The translations under genes and the position numbers were made by a program. Of a stretch of DNA of 64,000 nt, positions 43,653 to 51,957 are shown one piece after another. Below the pieces are notes generated by a model. The model was not told the origin of the DNA. It made no database searches and saw nothing but the letters and a program-made list of their open reading frames with translations. Source of the stretch: an uncultured bacterium (GTDB taxonomy: Bacteria > Verrucomicrobiota > Lentisphaeria > Victivallales > UBA1829); contig URKJ01000002.1 of NCBI GenBank assembly GCA_900548385.1, positions 1 through 64,000 on the forward strand, in the 5' to 3' direction. How positions within the stretch are numbered: position 1 is the first letter of the stretch; every line of letters begins with the position of its first letter.

Positions 43653-44639
43653 ATGAGTTACAAACCGCCTTTTACCGTGACGGCAGACGCGATCTCTCTG
43701 GTTGCGGAAATATCCGCGCTCGCGGAACGCTACGCGATCCGCCTGGAACAGTCGGATTCTCTGCGTCTCCGCAAAACAAACCGGATCCGCACAATCCGTT
43801 CCACGCTCGCAATCGAAGGCAGTACTCTGTCAATCGGTCAAGTAACGGCAATCCTGAACGGAAAACACGTTATAGCTCCGCCCCGTGAAATCCGGGAGGT
43901 TCAAAATGCCGTTGCAGTCTATGACCTCTATTCCCGTTTTGATCCATTCTCTGTTGACGACCTTCTGAAAGCTCATGCCGGAATGACGGATTCTCTTGTA
44001 GAGCATCCCGGACGTTTCCGAACCCGCAGTGTCGGAGTTGCGGCGGGCGAGCAGGTTATTCACCTGGCTCCTCCGGCGGAGCGGGTCCCCGCACTGATAA
44101 ACGATTTGTTCCGCTGGCTGAAACACTCAAAGGATCATTTGCTGATACGAAGCTGTGTTTTTCATTATGAATTTGAATATATTCATCCGTTTGAAGACGG
44201 CAACGGCCGCATGGGGCGTCTCTGGCAATCGCTGATCCTCGGCAAACTGCATCCGGTCTTCCGGTATCTTCCGGTCGAATCCATGATTCACGATAATCAA
44301 TCCGGTTATTACTCCGCCATCAACCACAGTACGGAACAGACCGATTCCGGAATCTTTATCGAATTTATGTTGACGGAAATCCGGAATACGCTGAAAGCAC
44401 ATACCAATGGCGGAGTAAATGGCGGAGTAAATGGCGGAGTAAATGCTGTAATGAACTACGTCGCACGGCATCCCGGCTGCCGGGCAACCATGATTTCCGG
44501 TGAATTGGGAATTCCGCAACGGAGTGTGGAACGGTATCTGCACCGGTTGAAAACCGGACGAATCATCGAATTCCGCGGAGCTCCCCGGAACGGCGGGTAC
44601 CATGTTCTCCGACCGGATACATTGCCGGATTGCAATTGA
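43653..44639 (+). CDS. Fic-domain protein with C-terminal winged helix
   Basis: A 328-residue Fic protein, probably an AMP-transferase acting on a cellular target. The Fic core H178-P-F-E-D-G-N-G-R186 is complete. An N-terminal inhibitory helix T51-L-A-I-E55-G is present (class II self-inhibited). A linker of three NGGV repeats (252-264) joins a winged-helix domain (about 265-322, ATMISGELGIPQRSVERYLHRLK). ATG 43653 with GGGAG upstream is preferred over TTG 43650. It stands alone, divergent from the FucP-like gene. No antitoxin gene is adjacent, consistent with self-inhibition. Confidence 0.92.
   Translation: MSYKPPFTVTADAISLVAEISALAERYAIRLEQSDSLRLRKTNRIRTIRSTLAIEGSTLSIGQVTAILNGKHVIAPPREIREVQNAVAVYDLYSRFDPFSVDDLLKAHAGMTDSLVEHPGRFRTRSVGVAAGEQVIHLAPPAERVPALINDLFRWLKHSKDHLLIRSCVFHYEFEYIHPFEDGNGRMGRLWQSLILGKLHPVFRYLPVESMIHDNQSGYYSAINHSTEQTDSGIFIEFMLTEIRNTLKAHTNGGVNGGVNGGVNAVMNYVARHPGCRATMISGELGIPQRSVERYLHRLKTGRIIEFRGAPRNGGYHVLRPDTLPDCN
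44406..44441 (+). repeat. Three 12-bp tandem repeats inside the Fic gene
   Basis: AATGGCGGAGTA repeated exactly three times, in frame, encoding the NGGV linker before the winged helix. Copy-number change would alter linker length without a frameshift. Confidence 0.9.
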
Positions 44640-44667
44640 TTTTTGCGTAAAAATTTTCATCAAAAAG

Positions 44668-44696
44668 TTGTTTTTTCCGGCTTTACGGTCTATTGT
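44668..44696 (+). promoter_or_regulatory. Probable glmM promoter
   Basis: TTGTTT (44668-44673), 17-base spacer, TATTGT (44691-44696), followed by an AT-rich stretch and glmM 41 bases later. Confidence 0.5.
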
Positions 44697-44737
44697 ATAT
44701 ATATAACAAAATTTCTCAGAAAGGATGATGTCCGAAC

Positions 44738-46075
44738 ATGGCAAGATTATTTGGAACCGATGGAATCCGCGGTAAAGCAAATGAATATCCGATCACCCCG
44801 GAAATCGCTCTCAAAGTAGGAAAAGCGGTCGCGCAGATCTATGCGAAATCCAACGGCACGGCAAAAGCCGTTATCGGCAAAGATACCCGTATCTCCGGCT
44901 ATATGCTCGAAACCGCACTCACCAGCGGTATGCTCAGTATGGGAATGGATGTACTTGAGATCGGTCCGCTGCCGACTCCTGCCGTTGCCCACCTTGTCCG
45001 GTCCATGGGTGCGGACTGCGGGATCATGATCACCGCTTCCCACAATCCCTCCGATGACAACGGAATCAAAATTTTCAGTTCGGACGGATTCAAACTGCCG
45101 GATGAAGTGGAGGATGAAATCGAAAAAATCATCCTCGGTGAAGTCCCGGAGATCAAACCCGCCCATGTCGGCAAAGCATACCGGATCGAAGACGCCCGCG
45201 GACGCTACATCGAATTCGCCAAAAGCTCCATCCGGAACCGCAGCCTCAAAGGCATCAAAGCCGTTCTCGACTGCGCCAACGGAGCCGCCTACTATATCGC
45301 TCCGCTGATCCTCAAGGAACTCGGCGTCGAAGTCGTTGCAATCTCCACCACGCCGAACGGAACCAATATTAACGAAAACTGCGGAGCCACGCACCCCGAA
45401 GAGATGTGCCGTCTTGTCCGCGAACACCATGCGGACGTGGGCATCTCGCTGGATGGGGACGCCGACCGCGTTATCTTCTCCGATGCAAACGGCAATGTCG
45501 TAAACGGCGACCGTATCATCGGGCTCTGCGCACTTGACTACAAAGCGGAAGGAAAACTCTCTTCCGACTCCATCGCCGTCACCAGCATGAGCAACATGGG
45601 GCTCATCGCCGCAATGAAGCAGGCAGGAATCAACGTGGAAATCACCGCCGTCGGCGACCGTTACGTCATTGAGCGGATGAAAGAGAAAAACATCAAGCTC
45701 GGCGGGGAACAGTCCGGTCACCTCATATTTTTGGATTACGCCACCACGGGAGACGGCATCATCTCCGCACTTCATGTGCTGAAACTCATGAAGGAAAAGA
45801 ACATGACGCTCGCGGAAATGGCGTCGTTCATGGAAGAATATCCCCAGCATCTCGAAAGCATGAAAGTACGGGAAAAACGTCCCGTCGCCGAAATTACCGG
45901 CCTCCCGGAACTGATCGCACAGGCGGAGCAGGAATTCGGTGAAAACGGACGGGTCGTCATCCGCTACTCCGGTACGGAAAACAAAATCCGTGTCCTCGTC
46001 GAATGCAAATCCGCTGAACTCGCCGACCGCTGGATCAAAACGCTCTGCGATCATATTAAAAAGGAGCTCTGCTGA
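44738..46075 (+). CDS. glmM: Phosphoglucosamine mutase GlmM
   Basis: It converts glucosamine-6-phosphate to glucosamine-1-phosphate for UDP-GlcNAc and cell-wall synthesis. The 445-residue product has GTDGIRG at 6-12, the phosphoserine loop ITASHNPSDDNGIK with S101, the metal loop DGDADR (about 240-245), the sugar-binding GEQSGH, and the phosphate-binding RYSGTENKIR near the C terminus. Length is standard. It overlaps the downstream GlmU-like gene by one base. Confidence 0.96.
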   Translation: MARLFGTDGIRGKANEYPITPEIALKVGKAVAQIYAKSNGTAKAVIGKDTRISGYMLETALTSGMLSMGMDVLEIGPLPTPAVAHLVRSMGADCGIMITASHNPSDDNGIKIFSSDGFKLPDEVEDEIEKIILGEVPEIKPAHVGKAYRIEDARGRYIEFAKSSIRNRSLKGIKAVLDCANGAAYYIAPLILKELGVEVVAISTTPNGTNINENCGATHPEEMCRLVREHHADVGISLDGDADRVIFSDANGNVVNGDRIIGLCALDYKAEGKLSSDSIAVTSMSNMGLIAAMKQAGINVEITAVGDRYVIERMKEKNIKLGGEQSGHLIFLDYATTGDGIISALHVLKLMKEKNMTLAEMASFMEEYPQHLESMKVREKRPVAEITGLPELIAQAEQEFGENGRVVIRYSGTENKIRVLVECKSAELADRWIKTLCDHIKKELC

Positions 46076-46974
46076 TGCTGATTCAAGTTCTCCGCAATGA
46101 AAACCGGGACACGCTTGCCCCGCTCTGCTGCCACCGTTCCCTCGCCGAACTGGAAATGGCGGGAACCAATGTCAATGATGTCATTCTGACCCGCTGGGAG
46201 GGTGCGGTCGGCGATTTCGCCAGCACCGATATGCTCACGGCGACGATTGCGTTCTGGCCCTCGAAACAGCTGCTTTCCCAGCTCGCGGCACTTCCCGCGC
46301 CCTGGATCGTTGCCGATGCGGAAAACCAGCCGCTCGCATGGCGTTCCCCGACCGGAGCCCTGCCGGAAAATGCGGCACGGATCCCCGTGGATGAAGCCAG
46401 TTTCGCGATCCGCTATCCGTGGGATCTGCTGAAAGTACACGAAGAAGTGCTTTCGGAAATCAAGGAAAGCCGGATCGATGGGACTGTCCGCGAAGGCGCA
46501 CACATCGACGGCATCCTGATTCTCGGTGAAGGCTCCGTTGTACTCCCCGGAGTCTACATGGAAGGTGTCACCGTAATCGGCAAAAACTGCAAGATCGGCC
46601 CGAACTGCTATTTCCGCGGCAATACGTCGCTCGGCGACAACTGCCATGTCGGTCAGGCGGTCGAAGTCAAAAACTCCATGCTGATGAACAAAGTTTCCGC
46701 CGGACATCTCAGCTACATCGGCGACAGCATTGTCGGTTCTTTTACAAATTTCGGAGCGGGAACAATCACCTCGAACTTCCGCCACGACGGCAAGAACCAC
46801 ACCAGCAAAGTCTGCGGCAAACTGCTGGACACCGGACGGCGCAAATTCGGTTCGATCATCGGCGAAAACGTCCACACGGGCATTCACACCTCAATCTATC
46901 CCGGACGTAAAATCTGGGCGGATCAGTGCACTCTTCCCGGCGACATCGTCAAGCACGACCTCACCGGACGCTGA
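46075..46974 (+). CDS. GlmU-like left-handed beta-helix protein
   Basis: A 299-residue protein. The C-terminal half (about 130-290) is a hexapeptide-repeat beta helix closely resembling the GlmU acetyltransferase domain: GHLSYIGDSIVGSFTNFGAGTITSNFRHDGKNH parallels GlmU's SYIGD and GAGTI segments. The N-terminal 110 residues lack the GlmU pyrophosphorylase G-x-G-T-R-M motif. They instead carry NRDTLAPLCCHRSLAEL and FAIRYPWDLL, which recall the alternative GlmU family of Bacteroidetes in shortened form. Directly after glmM, it probably acetylates glucosamine-1-phosphate, or makes a related nucleotide sugar. Which step is uncertain. Confidence 0.78.
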   Translation: MLIQVLRNENRDTLAPLCCHRSLAELEMAGTNVNDVILTRWEGAVGDFASTDMLTATIAFWPSKQLLSQLAALPAPWIVADAENQPLAWRSPTGALPENAARIPVDEASFAIRYPWDLLKVHEEVLSEIKESRIDGTVREGAHIDGILILGEGSVVLPGVYMEGVTVIGKNCKIGPNCYFRGNTSLGDNCHVGQAVEVKNSMLMNKVSAGHLSYIGDSIVGSFTNFGAGTITSNFRHDGKNHTSKVCGKLLDTGRRKFGSIIGENVHTGIHTSIYPGRKIWADQCTLPGDIVKHDLTGR

Positions 46975-46996
46975 TCCGGCTGTCAAACGCCATAAA

Positions 46997-47035
46997 AAAG
47001 CGCGGCGGACTCGAAAATCCGTCGCGCTTTCTGTT
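46997..47035. terminator. Bidirectional intrinsic terminator
   Basis: AAAGCGCGGCGGA (46997-47009) pairs with TCCGTCGCGCTTT (47018-47030), with T runs on both strands. It separates the plus-strand glmM pair from the minus-strand epimerase operon. Confidence 0.85.
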
Positions 47036-47052
47036 TTTCCAACCGGACCGGC

Positions 47053-47967
47053 TTATGCGTTCCGGGAGAAGAAACGGATGGTCTGCTCCATGCCGTAGGC
47101 AAAATCGAACTTCGGACGGAAACCCGTCGATTTGAGTTTGTCGATTCCCGCCATGGAGTGTTTCACATCGCCGGGACGCTCCTCCAGATGCAGAACGCGG
47201 CTTCCGGAATGCGTCACCTCCATGATCTGCTTCACCAGATCATTGATCGTGATGCGGCCGCCGTAGGCAACGTTGTAAACGCCCGTGAAATCATGGGTCG
47301 CCATAAAGACATTCGCCTCGACAATATCCTTGACATAAATAAAGTCGCGCGTCTGCTCGCCGTCTCCGAAAATCGTAATATCCTCATCGGCAACGGCTTT
47401 CGCGGTGAAAATCGGAACTGCGGCGGCATAGGCGCTCTTCGGATCCTGACGGGGACCGAACACGTTGAAATAGCGCAGGCACGCGGTCTGGAGCTTTCCG
47501 GTCTGCGTGAAAATATTGCAGTAGTATTCCCCGTCCAGCTTCGTGATCGCGTAAGGGCTCTTCGGTTCAGGGATCATCGTTTCCACTTTCGGCACAACGG
47601 GGTTGTCGCCGTAAATCGCCGCACTGGTGCTGAAACAGAGCTTCTTCACACCGGCTTTCGCCGCCTCCTCAAGCACGATCAGCAGACCGTTGACATTGAT
47701 GTCCACGCATTCCTGCATTTTGAACATGGATTCCGGAACGCTGATCATCGCTGCGAGATGGAACACATAATCGCATCCCTCCACGGCTTTCGCCACTGCG
47801 GCACGGTCGCGGATATCCCCCTCGATGAACTCCACGTCAAGCCCGTTCAGATTATGCCGGTATCCGGAACGCAGATTGTCCAGCACGCGGATCTCGGCTT
47901 TTCCGTTGAAATACTCTGCGATATGACTGCCGATAAAACCGGCACCGCCTGTAATCAGGATTCTCAT
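47053..47967 (-). CDS. NAD-dependent nucleotide-sugar epimerase (GalE-like)
   Basis: A 304-residue extended short-chain dehydrogenase. The Rossmann motif G-G-A-G-F-I-G is at 7-13. The catalytic pair is Y139-x3-K143 (SPYAITK), with serines in CFSTSAAIYG (about 113-115). RYFNVFGPRQDP is typical of UDP-glucose/UDP-GlcNAc 4-epimerases. It is the last gene of the operon with a sugar-1-kinase and a nucleotidyltransferase (4-base overlap with the kinase), which fits interconversion of UDP-GlcNAc and UDP-GalNAc or UDP-Glc and UDP-Gal. Confidence 0.86.
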   Translation of the reverse strand: MRILITGGAGFIGSHIAEYFNGKAEIRVLDNLRSGYRHNLNGLDVEFIEGDIRDRAAVAKAVEGCDYVFHLAAMISVPESMFKMQECVDINVNGLLIVLEEAAKAGVKKLCFSTSAAIYGDNPVVPKVETMIPEPKSPYAITKLDGEYYCNIFTQTGKLQTACLRYFNVFGPRQDPKSAYAAAVPIFTAKAVADEDITIFGDGEQTRDFIYVKDIVEANVFMATHDFTGVYNVAYGGRITINDLVKQIMEVTHSGSRVLHLEERPGDVKHSMAGIDKLKSTGFRPKFDFAYGMEQTIRFFSRNA

Positions 47968-49055
47968 AAGTTGCCAACCTCTTTGACAAGTGCATTCATG
48001 CGGTCCATCTGCTGTTCGATGGATTCCACCAATGCGATCTGGGTTCGTGCACGGTCCAGATTATGGCCCGCGCGGTGTGTTTTGAAATAAGTGTCGCCGG
48101 AAAGATAATCGGTCAGAAAACGCGTTCCGATTTCCAGCGTGATCAGTTTGCCGCTGAACGGCAGGTACTCAAACTCCACGGGATTCAGAAACGCTCCGGC
48201 GGACGAACAATACCCGCGCAGCAGCGCTTCGAACATCGGAAAACGCATTGTGACTTTGCTCAGATCGCGCTCATCTTCGGCGGCGGGGCTCGTCCCCGTC
48301 CGTACCATGTCGCCGAAATCGTAGTGCACAAGTCCGGGCATGACGGTATCAAGGTCGATCACGCACTTGCCGAGCCCGGTCACGGAATCAATCAGCACAT
48401 TGTTGAGCTTGGTATCGTTGTGCGTGATGCGTTCGGGAATCGCCCCCTCGCGGTTCAGACGGATCAGCGTCTCCGCCTCCCCCTTGCGGGAAAGAACGAA
48501 TTCGATCTCCGGCTCCGCCGTTTTGACGCGTCCGCAGACATCGGCACGGACCGCCTCTTCCAGATCGGCAATCCGTTTCGGCGTATTGTGAAAATCAGGG
48601 ATCGTTTCGACAAGACGTCCCGGCAGATCGACCAGATCCGCCTGAAAACGTCCGAATGCACGCGCGGCTTCATACGCCTGTTCCCCGGCTCTGAGCACAT
48701 CATAGCTTTTCGCGTGCTCAATGAACAGATAGACGCGCCAGTAACTGCCGTCTGCATCACGGAACCACGTTTTACCGTCAAGAGCGGACACAAGCGTCAG
48801 AGTACTGCGCGAATCCCCCGCCTTGGAACTCAGATGTTCGGTCACGCGCCGGATATTCTCCATCAGCTGGACCGGATCGCGGAATATGGAGGTGTTGATC
48901 CGCTGAAGAATATAGCGGATCCGGCTGCCCGCCTGGTCGAACGCCACGGCAAACGTATCGTTGATGTGCCCGCTGCCGTAAGGCTCCGCCGTAATGAAAT
49001 CACCGGGAATCTGAAACGCGGAACACAGTTTCCGAATCTCATGCATCGTCTTCAT
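47964..49055 (-). CDS. Anomeric sugar kinase, NahK-like (APH fold)
   Basis: A 363-residue kinase of the aminoglycoside-phosphotransferase fold. Features are YGSGHINDTF (nucleotide loop), THNDTKLNNVLID (catalytic loop, Asp as base) and CVIDLDTVMPG (metal-binding Asp). These match N-acetylhexosamine 1-kinase NahK/LnpB, which phosphorylates GlcNAc and GalNAc at C1. ATG 49055 with CAGGTG upstream is preferred over GTG 49061. Genes for a nucleotidyltransferase upstream and an epimerase downstream fit a hexosamine-1-phosphate salvage route. The true sugar is not proven. Confidence 0.84.
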   Translation of the reverse strand: MKTMHEIRKLCSAFQIPGDFITAEPYGSGHINDTFAVAFDQAGSRIRYILQRINTSIFRDPVQLMENIRRVTEHLSSKAGDSRSTLTLVSALDGKTWFRDADGSYWRVYLFIEHAKSYDVLRAGEQAYEAARAFGRFQADLVDLPGRLVETIPDFHNTPKRIADLEEAVRADVCGRVKTAEPEIEFVLSRKGEAETLIRLNREGAIPERITHNDTKLNNVLIDSVTGLGKCVIDLDTVMPGLVHYDFGDMVRTGTSPAAEDERDLSKVTMRFPMFEALLRGYCSSAGAFLNPVEFEYLPFSGKLITLEIGTRFLTDYLSGDTYFKTHRAGHNLDRARTQIALVESIEQQMDRMNALVKEVGNL

Positions 49056-49057
49056 CG

Positions 49058-49963
49058 TCACACCTGAAACAGTTTTTCGGGATATTTCCCGGCTTTTACC
49101 AGGGCATCCAGCCCGCTCTTCACCACCGGTTTGTCTTCCTGATAGGTAACGCCGAACCAGGAATCCTCCGACGTCAGCACCTGTACCGACGCCTTTCCCT
49201 GCCGGACGAGCGTATCCGCCACAAACGGAATATAGAACTCGCTCTTGAGTTCCGTTCCATGAGCTCCGAGAAACTCCGTAAACTGTGTTTCAAGCGCATC
49301 GAACAGGGATGCCTGAAATCCCCACATATTCATGGAAACGATCTCGTCACCGGTAAAAACAACCGTCTTTCCATCCTCAAGAGTGCTGACGATCTTTCCA
49401 TCCTTCCGTTCGATCTTCGTATGTTCAACCACGGTCTTGAGCGTACCGTCCGGATTCCGTTCGCAGATCCCGCGGGAGACCGATCCGTTTTCCGAGAGCG
49501 TGTTTTTCAGGAAAAATCCACACATGCAGAACGCTTTCGGATCGCCGGATTCCAGCGCACCTGCCAGCTTGCGGAAACCGTCCGCACCATAAAAATCATC
49601 CGCATTGATGACCGCAAACGGCCCCTTGACCAGATTGCGCGCGGCATAAACCGCCTGCCCGGTCCCCCACGGCTTCACACGCCCTTCCGGAACCGTGAAT
49701 CCCGCCGGAAGATCGTCCAGCGACTGAAACGCATACTGAACATCGGCAACCGCTTCATAACGCGAACCGATCACGCGCTTGAACTCCTCTTCAATATCGC
49801 GGCGGATAATAAAAACGATTTTCCGGAAACCCGCACGAACGGCGTCGAACACGGAATAATCCATCAGGGTTTCGCCGTGCGGACCGAGCGCATCAAGCTG
49901 TTTGAGTCCGCCGTAACGGCTGCCCATTCCGGCGGCAAGCAGAACCAGTGTTTTTTCCATCAT
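49058..49963 (-). CDS. Sugar-1-phosphate nucleotidyltransferase
   Basis: A 301-residue GT-A fold nucleotidyltransferase. The N-terminal signature LLAAGMGSRYGGLKQLDALGP combines the G-x-G-S-R motif with a lysine; NADDFYGADGF holds the metal-binding Asp. It most resembles small UTP- or dTTP-dependent sugar nucleotidyltransferases. It follows the LacI gene by 14 bases and precedes the NahK-like kinase, so it likely activates the sugar-1-phosphate that the kinase makes. Nucleotide specificity unknown. Confidence 0.84.
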   Translation of the reverse strand: MMEKTLVLLAAGMGSRYGGLKQLDALGPHGETLMDYSVFDAVRAGFRKIVFIIRRDIEEEFKRVIGSRYEAVADVQYAFQSLDDLPAGFTVPEGRVKPWGTGQAVYAARNLVKGPFAVINADDFYGADGFRKLAGALESGDPKAFCMCGFFLKNTLSENGSVSRGICERNPDGTLKTVVEHTKIERKDGKIVSTLEDGKTVVFTGDEIVSMNMWGFQASLFDALETQFTEFLGAHGTELKSEFYIPFVADTLVRQGKASVQVLTSEDSWFGVTYQEDKPVVKSGLDALVKAGKYPEKLFQV

Positions 49964-49977
49964 TTGACTCTCTCCTT

Positions 49978-50958
49978 TTATGTTGATTGACGTAAGATCA
50001 GATCACAGGACACGACTTCCGGCGGAAGATTCGTTTTGCCGTTCAGCTGACGTTCCAGAAGTTCCGCAGCAACCTTGCCGATCGTTCCCAGATGAAGCGA
50101 AACCGACGAAAGTGCAGGCGTGAAAAAACGCGAAACGGCAATATCATCGAATCCGATCACCGCCAGATCAGCAGGAATCCGGACGCCGCGGCCTTCCGCT
50201 TCTTTCAGCAGCCCCATCGCCATAATGTCCGTTGCGCAAAGTACGCAGTCCGCCTCCGGATAGTGAGCACGGATATAGTTCAGCGCATTGACGCCGAACC
50301 GGAAACCCGCTCCGCCGGGGATAACGGGAATCCGCTCCGTTCCGCCGAAGCCGCGTTTGAAGCCGCGGCGCTTGGCGGAGTCCAGATGTCCCGAAAGATA
50401 AACCGGATGACGGCGTCCCGTTTCGCGAAAATATTTTCCCGCAAGGAAGGCTCCGTATTCATTATCATGCAGAACGGTATTATAATCAAAACCGGGAATT
50501 TTTCCGATCAGGACATAAGGCACGGAACAGCTTTCCGCCATTCCGGCAAGTTTCCCGGCACCCGGAGTTCCCGCGACCACAATGACACCGGCAACCGATC
50601 CGCTCAGCATCCGCGCCTTGGCGGAATCAATGATATGATCGTCGTTCTCATCGAACGGCGTCACGGTGAAAACATGCTCATTTCCAAGGTGACGTTTGAT
50701 ATTGACCGTGATCTCCGATATGAAATAATCCGGTTCGCCGGTATAGATCTCCGGATAGAAAAAAACCAGTTCCGGAATATCATTTTCCGATTTCAGCTTG
50801 CGCGATCCGGCAAAGTAACCGTACTTCTGCGCACTGTTCAAAATCCGCTTCCGGGTCTCCAGGCTGATACGCCCGTTTCCGGTGAACGCACGGGAAACCG
50901 TGGCGATCGACACCCCCGTTTTCTCTGCAAACTCCTGAATCGTGATCCTGTTTCTCAC
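49978..50958 (-). CDS. LacI-family regulator of the sugar-nucleotide operon
   Basis: A 326-residue LacI-type repressor. The helix-turn-helix ITIQEFAEKTGVSIATVSRAFTGNGRIS lies at about 4-32, followed by a sugar-binding sensor domain (LVFFYPEIYTGEPDYFISEI to IGFDDIAVSRFFTPALSSV). GTG start at 50958 with AAGGA upstream. A 14-base palindrome lies 30 bases upstream (50988-51001). It is the first gene of the operon, so autoregulation with the metabolic genes is likely. Effector unknown; a hexosamine is plausible. Confidence 0.92.
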   Translation of the reverse strand: MRNRITIQEFAEKTGVSIATVSRAFTGNGRISLETRKRILNSAQKYGYFAGSRKLKSENDIPELVFFYPEIYTGEPDYFISEITVNIKRHLGNEHVFTVTPFDENDDHIIDSAKARMLSGSVAGVIVVAGTPGAGKLAGMAESCSVPYVLIGKIPGFDYNTVLHDNEYGAFLAGKYFRETGRRHPVYLSGHLDSAKRRGFKRGFGGTERIPVIPGGAGFRFGVNALNYIRAHYPEADCVLCATDIMAMGLLKEAEGRGVRIPADLAVIGFDDIAVSRFFTPALSSVSLHLGTIGKVAAELLERQLNGKTNLPPEVVSCDLILRQST

Positions 50959-50987
50959 CTGTCTGATCCTTCTGTTTTCGCAAATAA

Positions 50988-51001
50988 TGTACCGTTGTAC
51001 A
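50988..51001 (-). promoter_or_regulatory. Palindrome, likely LacI operator
   Basis: TGTAC-CGTT-GTACA, 30 bases before the LacI-family start. It overlaps a minus-strand promoter candidate (TTGATT, 17 bases, TACATT), the usual place for a repressor. Confidence 0.55.
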
Positions 51002-51104
51002 ATAAAAAATCAAGCGCAACAGAGAAAATTTGTTGCGAAAATATTTACACAAAGAAAAAAGGAAAATTCCCGGTACAGAATAATAAAGGAGATTGAAACA
51101 ACGC

Positions 51105-51953
51105 CTATTTCTTCAGGCCTTTTTGCTCCAAAAGATCCAAACCGATCAACAGATCGGACGCCCGGCTCAAGGCACGATCCCCCGTCCGGGAAAGATCGTC
51201 CGCCTTTTTCAGAGAATCAACCGGAATGCGCAACGATGAAGCTACGCGGATTTGCGGGACAAGACGCTCATAGCGCACCGCTTCCGCCCCATCCGGCGGC
51301 ACCGGGACCAGCCACTTGCGATTCGAAACAGTTACAATTTTGCGCGGGAACGGACACCCCGCAGTCGACGCACCGATCCCGATCCCGCGATGGGAAGCGA
51401 TCAATAAAGCGGCGAGAATCTCTCCCGCCCCGTGCGTACCGGGTCCCAGCAGAATCGCAGTATGCAGCACGGAAGGCGCAAGCAGAGTCCGGAGCGACTC
51501 CGGGCAGACCGTCCAATCTCCGGCGGAACAGCCACGCAAATCCAGGATCAGCCCCGGCGACTGCGCCGCTTTCCGCACTGTTTGGAGCAGCTCGCCAAAC
51601 GTCTTTTCATTCAGCGTATTGATCCGCAGATACCAGAGTCCGTTTTTCAAGCGGAATGCCGGAACATCCGGCTCCGCTTTTGCGGGAACGGACGCCGGCT
51701 TCGCTTCCGCTTCCGGCACAACTCCGCTGCGGAGCGACCCCATCACGGCGGAAAGCGCCCGCCCGGAATCTGCGGGTGACAGAGATTGCAGGAATGCCGG
51801 ATATTCCCGCTCCAGCATTTCGGTCAGCTCCTGAAACTCCCGCTGAAAAGAGTCTTTGAACAGGAGCGGTTTCGCCGTTTCCGGTGCGGACGGCTCCTCC
51901 CCGGAAAGCGGGATCAGAAGTCCGAGCGCAAGCAGAACGGAAAACGGCTTCAT
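51105..51953 (-). CDS. Exported S41-like protein lacking catalytic residues
   Basis: A 282-residue product with a signal peptide at about 1-18 (SVLLALGLLIPLSG). A C-terminal-processing-protease (S41) core starts at about 103 (LWYLRINTLN, LILDLRGCSAG at 135-145). Where S41 enzymes have G-T-A-S-A-S-E-I with the catalytic serine, this protein reads G172-T-H-G-A-G-E-I. The region expected to supply the catalytic lysine (T-x-G-K-G) reads STAGCPFPRK. Both catalytic residues therefore look lost. No PDZ domain is seen. It lies 4 bases after purE. It is probably a non-enzymatic binding protein; that inference needs structural alignment. Confidence 0.7.
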   Translation of the reverse strand: MKPFSVLLALGLLIPLSGEEPSAPETAKPLLFKDSFQREFQELTEMLEREYPAFLQSLSPADSGRALSAVMGSLRSGVVPEAEAKPASVPAKAEPDVPAFRLKNGLWYLRINTLNEKTFGELLQTVRKAAQSPGLILDLRGCSAGDWTVCPESLRTLLAPSVLHTAILLGPGTHGAGEILAALLIASHRGIGIGASTAGCPFPRKIVTVSNRKWLVPVPPDGAEAVRYERLVPQIRVASSLRIPVDSLKKADDLSRTGDRALSRASDLLIGLDLLEQKGLKK

Positions 51954-51957
51954 CGAC

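Noticed and set aside
44406..44441. Phase-variable switch in the Fic gene
   Set aside because: The repeat unit is 12 bases, a multiple of three, so slippage cannot shift the frame; only hinge length could vary.
47158..48090. Open frame of 310 codons opposite the epimerase and kinase genes
   Set aside because: Antisense shadow of two recognisable enzymes with no features of its own.
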